DNA of 64,000 bases from contig QPMI01000572.1 in assembly GCA_004431415.1 (NCBI GenBank), forward strand, positions 248,001 through 312,000, in the 5' to 3' direction. Positions within the stretch are counted from its first letter, which is position 1. Each line of letters opens with the position of its first letter. This document shows, one piece after another, positions 9,735 to 21,700 of the stretch. This stretch comes from Cyanophora paradoxa (taxonomy: Eukaryota > Glaucocystophyceae > Cyanophorales > Cyanophoraceae). The position numbers were made by a program, and so were the translations under genes. The notes under the pieces are model-generated. The model was not told the DNA's origin. It saw nothing but the letters and a program-made list of their open reading frames with translations, and made no database searches.

Positions 9735-12700
9735 ATGGATCCGGAGCTCGAGCTGGGGATCGAGGGCCAATCAATGGCTACTCGAAATCGGCCAGGCAAT
9801 GCTTCGCCCAGTCCGGTTGAGATGGAGCTCGACGAGTCAGCTAATGCTGCACGATCAGCATTCTCGAGTGCTAGCCCCGTTGACACCACGTCACCCATGG
9901 CCATCGAGTCTGGCTCGCTGCTTTCACAGCCGATCAGCAGCGCGGCTCCAGCTATGGATCCAGATCTAGATCTAGATCACCTCGTCGTCGATCTCTGCAT
10001 GGATCCGGACGGCACAGACAGCAATAATCGAAGCTGGATTGATTTCAAAGAAGAGCTCGAAAAGCGCGGAGTACAGCTTCGTCCTCTAAATCTGTAAGCA
10101 CCGCGAGCGCGCCGCGCTGTCTATAGATCTTTTCGTCTTCGAACTCTTCTCATGACAAATGCAGGCCTGACAATGATCAGGAGGGCCAGGTACAGCAGGC
10201 GGGACCTTCTGATGCCGGCGCACCACTCGTCTTTCTCGCATCTGCTCGGTCGGTACAAAAAGAAGATCTTGTGGAAATTCTATTGTCAAGTTCGTGCCAT
10301 GCTTCACGCCTTATCCATCGGCGCCCCGCCCAGCGGCGGTCCTGAACTGTAGTTTTGTCGGCGCAGAGGTCTACCGCGCCTCAGTGTTTGTCGTTCTGCT
10401 CGACACGTTCGAGCAGGTGTTCAACAGCGGCCTTCGCATGTGCCTCGGTGGCATTAATGTACGCATGCTCAGCGGCTCATGCTCATGATTATTGCAAATA
10501 TGAGCTCATTATCACTCACACAGGTCGAGAAGCTCTTTCTTTTCGGAAACCCCCGCGATCCCGGATACGGCGGTCGAATCGATGCTTTCAAGAAGGCGCT
10601 CGAGCGCATCAAACGTCCTTCATACCGGGAGCCCCATGCCGAGCTCACGCTGGCGCCATCAAGGGTTGGCAGGCCGAGGCCGCCTCCGGACTCGGGCGGT
10701 CAAACGTCCAGCCGCAGCTGGCCGATTGAAGATCCGACTGCGATTCGAGTGTTCGTCAGCTACTCGCGGTCGAACAAGTCCGCAGTACAGAGTATTCTCA
10801 ATGAACTGAAAACGCTTACTCGAGATCGAAACATTCATTTCTGGTGCGCATGCTACGTATACACCGCAAAGAGCACGTCTACGAAATATATAATTATAAC
10901 GCAAGCGCGCACACTGCAGGGTGGATTTTGAGCAGCTGTGGGCCGGTACGTCCTCTATGCAGGCCAGCGCCCCCTCCACGCGAGCTCCGTCTAACAAATA
11001 CATCCACTCTGCAAGGTGTGCGCTGGGTGGATGAAAGTGAGCACTTTGTATTGGATACTGCCTTTCTCGCGTTCAGCTCTTTTATTTCGGTACATGTTCG
11101 CTCATGGATTCCATGCGTAGTTGCAAGGGGTATTGAAGGAAGCACGCACTTTCTATTCTTTGCGTCACAATGCTCTGTAGAATCACAGTTCTGCAGAGGT
11201 GCGCAATTTGCTTATAGCGTATACGTCCTTAATTGGAACGGTAATTATAACGTCGCCTGCGCAGAGGAAATCGATTATGCCTACGTTCAGAAAAAGCGCA
11301 TCCTCATTTGTTATCTGGAGGAACGCTCTATTATAATGAGCTGCCTGAGCTCTCAATCGGCCGTGGGCTTGCGGATGCGCTGGCCATGGCCTTGCGAACA
11401 AAGGGAGAGTCAAGCGAGCGCAGCCGAAGTTATCTCTCGACTGCTGGGCCATGCGCATGTATCTGGCCAGCTTCCCGCTGCAGTGCGTGTTTCGTTGTAT
11501 ACGTGACGATGGCTTTAAAATTACCTGAGCCGCCCTGGATGTTATTGTGTTTTCCAATCGATCTGGCAGAGCGCAATCTGCGTAAACTGTGCAGTGGAGA
11601 GAAGGCCCAAGTGTGAAGCTCGGGGTGATGTCGCCTCCCAATGCGACAGCTGCGCAGATGCCGTTCTCATCCGCGGCGACCTTCATTTGTTCAATGAGCT
11701 CTTCGGTCCAGACGCAAGGGCCGACGAAACTCAACAGCATCTCATCATGCAGAACCGCGAGGTGTGCACGTTTCTCATATTATGACGGAAGACCATGCAT
11801 ATGATGACTAATGTAATACTAATCCTACTACTCGGTTGCAGTACTTGCCGTATGACATATGTCGGCGACATGTGAATGGATCCGGAGCGATATTCAATGT
11901 TCGACGCGTGCTGCCTCCGACGTCGACGTCGACCGACCGCGACATGACAACACCTGCGCTCGAGTTGGAGGTCTTTGAGCGGCACCCGTGCAGCGGTGAT
12001 GCCTCGTGGAGGGCGGCGCAGCGGGCCCTCGCCCATGCGGCGTGGTTTCGCTGCTACGGCGTCCCGACACTATGGGACTCTTGCGCTGCGCGCAAAGCGA
12101 TCGTGAAAACCCGTATATGCGGCCAAACGTCAGTTTTGGTTTTATAATTAATTCTTTCTTTCGGCCTATGATAAAATAATGACAATCTTCCACGGCCAGT
12201 GTTGAGCAGGACCTCAAAAGAGGCGGTGAATACGAAGTAGAACATGTGATCGATTTCTTGGAGCAGGTGCACGCTTTGGAATTCCAATTTATATCGCGCA
12301 ATGCAATGTTACAAAACAAGGTTTTGCAGATGTCCTTGATTTTTCACCACATTCACACATACGCCAAGCTCGCTCACCAGCGCATTTCAACTTCTGCTGT
12401 CCTTGTATCTGGTCGCTATCGTGATCACGGCATTCCTACGTTCGTTCCTGAATTTCTATTGCTTGTCATAGCCATCAGTCATTCTGCGGTCAGATTTATG
12501 CTCGAAGACCTTGGACTTGCCAGACGACTCCGAAGCACGCCGCCGCCAATTTTCGATAGCGATAATGATCGTGACGTGCGTCTGTGCACTCGCCTCGGAC
12601 GGTCGGACCTCATGACGACTGACCTCTGCTCTTGCAGGCCGCTCCGGATCCATTGAGTGCTCAGCATGAAGACATCGCAGGCATCGGAATCGTGGCTTTG

Positions 12701-15700
12701 TCGATGCTGTCAGGGTCTTTTCCCCGGCCCGCTGAAAAGAATGAAAAATGCAGCTGCAATCTGATAAGGATGATGTTTCCGCAGGGAATCCATTGGAAGA
12801 AACGACGCTCATTCTGCGTTCAGGGCGTTACAACCGACATTGATGCATGAGAGCTCAATGCTTAAAGTTTTAGACATAATTGCAAGAATTTTGGGGGTGC
12901 AAAACTCCCTCTGAAATGCTTAATTTCATACCGATCCTGCCTCCGTGTCGCACAGATTAGCACCGCGTCGTCACCCACTATAATTATCAAATCAGCTGTG
13001 GAGCTGTGGTCGTCCCTTCAGAAAGCCCAACTCCTTCGGCCTGAAAGAGGTGTCGTTCGAGCTTTATGATTATCAAGCTCGAGGTTCAAGCTTACGAAAT
13101 AGCAGACTTCGCGGCTTCCGAGAGCCCAGCAGTTCGAGCATCTGTATGGGGTCTACGAGCGAAAATGAGGGCCGCAAGCGCAGCCATTCATTGTGAATCT
13201 AGCAGCTCTAATACTGATGTGCGCCAAGAGGTAAGTAGCAATTTGCAACGTCAAATGTTTCATGATTACGTACACATGTACATACTCACCTTAAGCTTGG
13301 CTTCGAATTCACGGTCGATTAATCACCTGTGACTCTTCTTCCAATTGCGTAGATCGTGGACGTCTCCGTGAAACTAAGGGGCTCACCTTCTCTCGTCGAC
13401 CCTTTCGGCGTTCTAGAAGTGATGTTAGGTTTGGCAACGGCATCTCTACTGGTCCGGCAGGCCCTGAGGCCTTTGACGCCACGTCCGCCAATTTAAGCTC
13501 ACAGAGGGAGCCCCAGGCGCAGCACCAGTCGACGCCTGGATCGATTTTGCTCCTGCAGCTGATTCAAAGCCTCACAATCTCCAGTTTATCCCGGGTACGT
13601 ATACTTTCTTGGGCGTCAAATTCAAGTTATTGAATACATGTTTGATTACAGACAATTCAACGAATCTCGTCGGGTTGCGTCGCCATCGATCTCAAAATCC
13701 CCTCCTGGGTCGTTGCGGGGCTCAGACTTCTAGATCTGGACGCCAAGGAAGCCCTCAAACAGTGCGGCGTTCAAACCCTGTCGACGGCGTCGGAGCCGAT
13801 CCTGGAGATTCAAGGATCTGCAGATGAATTCGAAGGTCTGATCATCATTTGAGGGCACCCTCACACATGTACACAATCTGCAGCTTACTTCGTCATCAGA
13901 GGCAGTTCCAGCTGCAGATCTCAAGAACGGGTTCTGTCCGATAACTTGGGGCTCAAATGCATTCGTCTTGAGCGGATTTCAAGACAAAGATGGTTTCCCG
14001 GAGCTGCAAATGTCTTCTGTGGTTGAGCCCGACAGCGATGCCATTGCTGATCATGAGGCGAGGGCAACTCCTATAGTGGAGCTCGAGTGCTGCATGAGCA
14101 TTAACGAATTGATTACAAGCCAGGGGTCGGCTGCAGCCATAGCTGCAGCCGAGGTCATATTTACGGCGCTAGCCGCGGAGGAGACATGTTTCGCTGGAGC
14201 ATCGAAACCAGATTCTAATTCGTTTATTCACGGCAGCTCGCTTGCATGCGCAATGGCCACGACCCTCGCCCCAGCGGCAGTCACGTCGTGGACTGAACCA
14301 GCGTCTGCACGTGTCCAGAAGCGACCACGCACACCAACCGCAGACTCGGCAAACTCTGGAAATGGAGAGCAGCCAAAGGCCAAGCAGCCGCGCCGCGAGC
14401 TGCGCATTTTTATCTCTTCTACATTTCGTGCGCCCTTTAACTATTACTGTTACTCAGTGACTCTTGTCCCTGATGTTCGGTCCTTTGTCCGGGTCATGTA
14501 TGCGCAGAGGACATGGCGGAAGAGCGCGACGAGATCCGCTCCGTGGTATATCCGAGGCTGCGCGCCCTATGCGCCGAGCGCGGCCTCTTCCTTCACATCA
14601 GCGACCTCCGGTGCGCTGGCCACGGCCATGCTAGCGCTACAGGTCGATATCCTGCTGTTTAGATCTTTCACCGTTTGAAGTTGCAGTCCTATATATGTCC
14701 AGTCCTGATTTATCTGGCTACTTCTGGCTCATTAAATCTGCTCATCGCTGCATGTCCACGCAGTTGGGGCATTCGCGACGAGGAGGTTGCGAACGGCGAG
14801 GTGCGGCTTGCAACCGGGCTTTTAGAAGAATCAAACGTTCCGGAATTTCTTTCGATTGCAACACTTTGATCGCGACAGGTCATACGTCTCTGCCTCCGGG
14901 AGGTGCAGCGGAGCTCATATTTCGTTGGATTGATCAAAGGTACGTTAACACCCTTTGACGTTAACACCCATCCCGACTCAAACGTTAACGGTTGCGCAGG
15001 GCGATACGGCTGGCACGTGAACCCAGCGGCCTCCATGGTAGACGACGCTGATGTACTCTACAAAAGGTGCATACACAAAATTTCCGCATTCGCAGTCATA
15101 ATATCTGAATAGGAAGGAATAGGAATTCTAGCCATAAGTACTAGTGTGAACAGGAAGGAAATTCGTGCAGGAATCTGCGGGTAGCCGCCAAGGAGTTTCC
15201 CTGGGTGGAGGCTTGGCACGACCGCTCAATTACCGAGCTCGGTGTGGTTTCTGTTATTGGTTTACTCTGATCATGATTCGCACTGGAGGATTGTGCTTCG
15301 TGCAGCTGCACGCCTCAATTATAATGACATTCATTTCCGCAGAGATCCGTGCAGGGGCCCTTCGCAATCTGCCGGTGCCATCGATTGCATTTAAATTTCT
15401 CTAGCTCTCAGCCTGATTCGAATTCTTTTCCAGGCTGCACGAGACAAGAGTTTGTTTTACCTCGCAGAGGAGGAGACGCGAGGCGCAGCCGAAGGATCTC
15501 ACGCAGCGATGCGTCTGGAAGAGCTGCAGAGTGAAATTCGAAGCTCCGGCCTTCCTGTAGCACGCTTCAAGGGTGCAGAGCAGCTCGCGTTGACCTTGCG
15601 CGATTCCCTTGCCGAGGTCCGCTTCTGCTTCTGCACACAACACAGCAGCTCAGCGCTATAGCTAGCTGACACAACAGCTACCATAATGTTTGTTTGGCTT

Positions 15701-18700
15701 AATTTGAATCTTTGGTGCGCAGATGATTGAACGCGACTACCCCCTTGGTCAGCAACAGACGTGGCTGGAGAAGGAGCGGGCTGCGCAGGCGGCGTTTGCA
15801 GCGGCGCGACAGAGGACATTCGTCGGCGACCCGCACGATGCAACTGCCCTCGATGCCTACGCTAAAGCGGACGGGCCGGAAATCTTCGTGCTGCACGGGG
15901 CTGGCGGGTGCGGGAAAAGCGGTGCGCATGCGCTATGCTATTGGGTTTAAATTATATTCTCCTCGAGCTCACGAGCGGCGATCAGCTGTGCTCGCGAACT
16001 GGTCGGCGCAGTGGAGTGGCAAGCATCCTGAAGATCTCACGATCGCCCACTTCATTGGAGGATCGCAGAGCAGCTCCTTCCTCTCTTCCGTCGCCCGGTG
16101 AGAACACGTGCCGGGCGGCAGCTAGCGCTGGAGATATATACATTGCTACTAATACGAATTCGAAGGCGCCTCAGCGAAGAGGTCAAGCAGAAATGGCCAC
16201 AAGAAGATGGCTTCAAATGGCACGGAAGCGATGCCGAAGTGGCGGATCAGCTCAAGGCTTGGCTTGTCAAGGGTGCACCATGGTTGCCAGGGCGACTGGT
16301 GCTGGTTATCGACGCGCTCGACCAGCTGCGGGGCGGCCCCGCCGCCCGTTCGCTCAGCTGGCTCCGGACCGCTGCGAGCCCCAGGCTTCGGATCATCGTT
16401 TCAAGTGCCCCTGGTGCGGTTCCTGCCGCGTCCTGCGAGCTATCTTTTAGTGACCTCTCCTAATTATGATCATGAGCAGGCTTTGCCCTTAGCAGAGCGC
16501 TCGCGTTGCCCCACACACAACAGCGAGAGCTAGGAGCTCTTACTGAAGACAGACGGCGTGAGATCTTGCGGCGCATTTTGCAGGAGCAGGGTCGAACGCT
16601 CAGTGAGAGGCATGTCAATCGCATTGTTGCTGCGCCCGCCTGTGCAAATGCGTAAGTTCTTCATTTCACGATTCAGCCGTAGCTCACTTCGTCTGAATTT
16701 CATTCTGATCATGATCAGACTGCACCTGCGAACGCTGCTGGAGGAGCTATCAGCAGTGGCTGTGCACTCGACATTAGACACTGTCCTTTCTTCTTGCCTC
16801 GCTTGCCAAGGGCCGCGGGACCTCTTTCGCCTTGTCCTCCGCCGCCTGGTGCAACAGCACAATTACAGCGCCAAGGAAGGAGGCGAGAGATCCGTGGCGC
16901 CGGCATTGTTCGCCGGCGCGGTCGTCTGCTCGCGCCATGGTATGGCGGAAAGCGAGCTGTCCGAGTTCCTCGAAGTTGGCGAACACGGGTCGCTGACGCA
17001 GGTGCGTGCAGTATGATCAGGATTTTTAAAAAGATCCAGATCTAGAGCTATCTATATGTGGTTTTCGAAATTATATGCTCGGATGGTCCAATGCTCGGAA
17101 ATTATATGTAATTATAATGACGGCTTCTTTTATAGGTCCAATGGAGCCTGTTGTGGTACGGCATGCTTCCTATGCTTGTTGACCGAGGTAATGCACTCTT
17201 CGCGCCCAATGCGTTCTAACTATATTTTGATCTGCACTGAGAGTAGCTAATTCGGTTCAGATGGTCTATTCGGGTTCTTTCACCGCTGTGCTGCTGAGGC
17301 GAGTCAACGTTCGCGGGCAGTTCCCTGCATTTGTAACCCTGACTCTCGACCAGGCAGCCGAACTTGAATTCGGATTGTCGAAAGAGGGGTCGGATCCGGA
17401 AGGTCTGCTGGAAGAGGCCGCGTGCATCGAGCGCCGACGGATGCTGCATGCTCGGCTTGGCGAGTTCTTCATCGCGAGAGAGCCGACACAGCGTCGCGCG
17501 GATGAGGCGCCGTGGGCGCTTGCGCAGGCGGGAGCCGAGCACGGAAACAGCCTCGCAAAACTTCTCTGCGACGCGGACCTAGTGCAACGGCTGGACGAGT
17601 ACGAGCTCGCGTCGCTCTGGCTCAAGAGCGGGAAATCGCAGGAGGCGGCTGCGCGTTATGCGGAGCGCCTGGGCCTCTACACCGCGAGCACCGTCCACCA
17701 CGCTGTCGGCCTCGAGCGCGCCGCTGAAGTGCTTCAAGCGATGGGTCGATCAAAAGAAGGGTTTAGATTTCTGAAGGTATGTGCGCATGTTAACGTTATA
17801 ATTAGTGAGCAGGCTTTTAATTTAGCTCTAGCACAAGTACGTCTAGATCTTAAATATTGAAATTAATCCGTCGCTTCTTCAAGTCCATCGCGATCGCCTT
17901 GCCTTATAAATCGTTTTACGTGTAAAGCGGTCCCTGGAGATCAAGGAGGAGGCCTGCGGTTCCGAGCATCCAGACACGGCAAAGACGCTCCGCAGTCTGG
18001 CAGATATACATCACGAGATGGGCGAGTATGCCAAAGCGCTGCCGCTGTACGAGGTGCGGTGTTATGTAATTAATTAATTGATTAATTATAATGCATACGC
18101 ATTCGTACTCTGGCCATTCAACAACGGCCAGCGTACTCTGGCCATTCAAGAAAATTCGAGTGCATGCGGTCCGGAACATCCTGAAACTGCGAAGACGGTC
18201 CATAATCTGGCGAATCTGTACGACAGTATGAGAAACGACTCAGAGGCTCAGAAGCTCTACCGAGTGCGTTCAGATCTCGTAATATAACGGTGCAACAACG
18301 ACGGCGTGATATATCGATGTCGCAGCGGGCCTTGGTGATTCAGGAGAAGGCATGCGGTCCCGAGCATCCAGACACGGCGAAGACACTGCAAGGCTTGGCA
18401 TTTCAGTACAGGGAAGCAGGCAAGTACGCAGAGGCACTGCCGTTGTTCGAGGTGCGTTGAATTTTGATTTGCAAGCTATCTTGGCCTTCTAATGCAAAAT
18501 CAGGATTCTTTGGCGATTGTGGAGAAATTATTTGGCCTCGAGCATCCCAAAACAGCGACTGCTCTGCAAGGTCTGGCAGGGCTATTCCGGGAGATGGGCG
18601 AGCACTCCAAGGCGCTGCCATTGTACGAGGTGCATAATGATTGGAATTACGGGCTGATTTTACAGGCGGGTCGGGGTGGCTGGCTAACATGCGGGCTGGT

Positions 18701-21700
18701 CATGGTTTTCTAGCGATCCCGTGCAATCTCGGAGAAAGCTTGTGGACTGGAGCACCCTGCCACAGCGGCGATTCTGCTGAGCCTGGCAAGACTCTACGAG
18801 GACATGCAAAACGACGAGATGGCTGTGCTGCTTTACACGGTGCATCCAATCGATGTTAATCATAAGCTCGAGGGCTCTTCGGAACGAAATCTGATTCTGA
18901 AACACGCATCCTGCATTAACATTGTGCAAAATGCGCAGCGCTCTCTTGAGATTTTTGAAAAAACGTACGGCCCCGAACATCCTGAAACCGAGGCGACTCT
19001 GCACGGCCTTGCAAGAACGTACGAAACGATGGGCGATTACTTGGAAGCGCTACCGCTTTTCAAGGTAGCTACAGCATTTATCATGCGGGTGGCCCATTGA
19101 GTATTGGGAGGCCATTGCGGGGCCGCCGCGAAGGCTGATTGCATATGCATGTACAGCGGAGCCTCGCGCTCAAGGAAAAGGCGTGCGGACCCGAGCACCC
19201 AAGCACGGCGAAAATGCTGCGCCGCCTCGCAGATCTGTACGCCGAATTGAGCGATCACGACAAAGCAATCTCTCTTTATCAAGTGCGGTGACGATTATAT
19301 AACAGATGATCATGAATAATCATTATTAGAAGGACCATCTGCGATGCGTATGCTGATATATATATATATCCACTGCAGCGGTCCGTCGAGATCACCAACA
19401 ATGCGTGCGGACCCGAGCACCCAGACACCGCAGAATCGCTGCACGGCCTAGCGGGGCTGTACCGAGACATGGGCGACTATGCTAAGGCACTTCCTCTGTA
19501 CGAGGTGTGCGGCTCCCGTGCACGCAGTTGCTGAGTTGTTGTTGACATTTTTACTTTGGTTGCCGGCCAGCTAATTCTAATCATTATCATACATTTAAAT
19601 TCCGGGTGTGCATGAAATTCCGGGCCGGGGCTGATAGGAAGCGGGACGGCGCCGCGCAGCAAGAGCTTGATATCCACAAGAAAGGACCCCTCTGCGAGGA
19701 TCAAGATTACAACATAGCTGGGACGCTACAAAGCCTGGCGAAGGTGCACCAGGGGATGTCAGAGTACGCCAAGGCGTTGCCATTGTTCCAGGTCCGCAAT
19801 TGCAATCGTGAAATCGAATTCGAACGCGATCTAAATATACATATGTCCCTATATCTACGATTTTATCATCAGATCTTGCCGATTTCAAACGCTAGCTGTG
19901 GGTAATATAAGTGTGTGTATATAGTATGATTTTAGACTTTTTATTTTCAGTCAGAGCAGCTGGTTTCTAAAACAATCTAGAGTTGACCAGATGATGGTGA
20001 TGGTGTTGACAACACGCAGCGGAGCCTCGCGCTCAAGAATCAGGCGTGTGGTCCCGAGGACCCAAGCACGGCGCGGACTATGCACGGCCTCGCCGATCTG
20101 TACGTCGATATGGGCGAGTACGCCGAGGCGCTTCCACTGTACGAGGTGCACGACCTCAAGATTCCTCGGGGGGGGGGGGGGGGGGGGGGGGGAAGGGGGA
20201 GGGGGGTACCGGTCCTTCTAAGAGTTCTGTACAGTGCGTGCACATCCACTGGTCCATCACCCGTCTAGATCTTGCGGCTGCAGCTGCGGGCTGCACCGAC
20301 GTCCTTTAAACTCTTGAGCTCTTAAGCTTAAGCTGTTTTAGTGATGCATAGGGCAGGCGGTATTTGTAAGCTGCTGCTTTTTCAAACCTCTATCGACGCA
20401 GCACTCTCTGAAGATCTGTGAGGAGGCTTGCGGCGCGGAAGACGATGACACGGCTGCGACACTGTACGGTCTGGCGGAGCTCTACCGGGAGACGGGCGAA
20501 TTCGCGAAGGCGCTGCCGCTGCACCAGGTGAGTCTTTTGTGCAGTACATGAAAAATCAATGGAGTACTATTTCTGACAGTGAAATGCATCGGGGCTTGCG
20601 TTGCAGCGGTCGCTCGCTATCTCGGAGAAGTCCAAGGCGTGCGGACCCGAACACCCTAACACGGCGGTAAGTTTGGAAGGGATGGCAAGGTTGTACCGCG
20701 AGACAGGTGATTTTGCAAAGGCGCTGCCACTACTGGAGGTGCGCGACTTAATATATGTACTAGTATTGCAGATTGAATGAACTGACCGGAGGCTGACCGC
20801 GATTCTGCACAGAGGTCCCTCGAGATCACGGAGAAGACGTATGGTCCCGAGAGCCCCGGCATGGCTTCGACGTTCCACGATATGGCCGTCTTGTACCACG
20901 TGATGGGTGAAGATACGAAGGCGTCGCCATTGTACGAGGTGCGCAGCGTGCGGGTCTCGCGGCGAAAGTTGCATGTAGCAGATAAGGACATGCAGCGCGA
21001 GCTATCGCTGATCATGATCATGACCGTCGGACGGGGGCATGCGTGCGGCGCATCTGACTAATTAATCTGACTACGTAGAATTGCTCTCGCGCAATCTAGA
21101 AGAGCAAAAGCGGTATACTGATTTAGAGCTGCTTTAATCTGATTATTTTAGCTCGACCAAATGTTATTGGACGTGCCAAAATCTGATCATAATCAGAGCT
21201 AAAATAATCAGATTAATTATATAAAGCAGCTCGCCCTGGCCATGGACGTGCTAGCGCTGATCATGATCATAACCGTCGACGGGGGCATGCGGCGCAGAGA
21301 TCTCTCGAGATCAGAGAGAAAGCGTGTGGCATCGATCACCCGGACACCGCGGAAACTCTCCTCTGGAAGGGGCGCCTGCTGTCGGATCGCGGGGACCTTG
21401 CTGGAGCACGCCCAATCCTGGAGGTGCGACGACCGCGATATCAGAGGATATTGCACACAGGATTCACCTAATTACAATATAACTGCAACGCAGCGGTCGC
21501 TGAGGATCCTGCGGGAGAAGCTCGGGGGCCGGCACCCGCGGGTCGCGCGGGGGGCGACGTCCCTCGCGGAGCTGCTGGCGCGGGCGGGCGAGCACGCCGA
21601 GGCCCAGCGGCTCCTCGAGGCGAGCGCCCGCCCCCGCTAAGCTTAGCTTCTAAGCTAAGGCGCCCTGCCTGCAGGAGGCGATGGGGATCTGGGAGGCCGC

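Noticed and set aside
11183-11740. Minus-strand frame (185 codons) across the TIR gene as a separate gene
   Set aside because: It overlaps spliced TIR exons that have clear homology on the plus strand.
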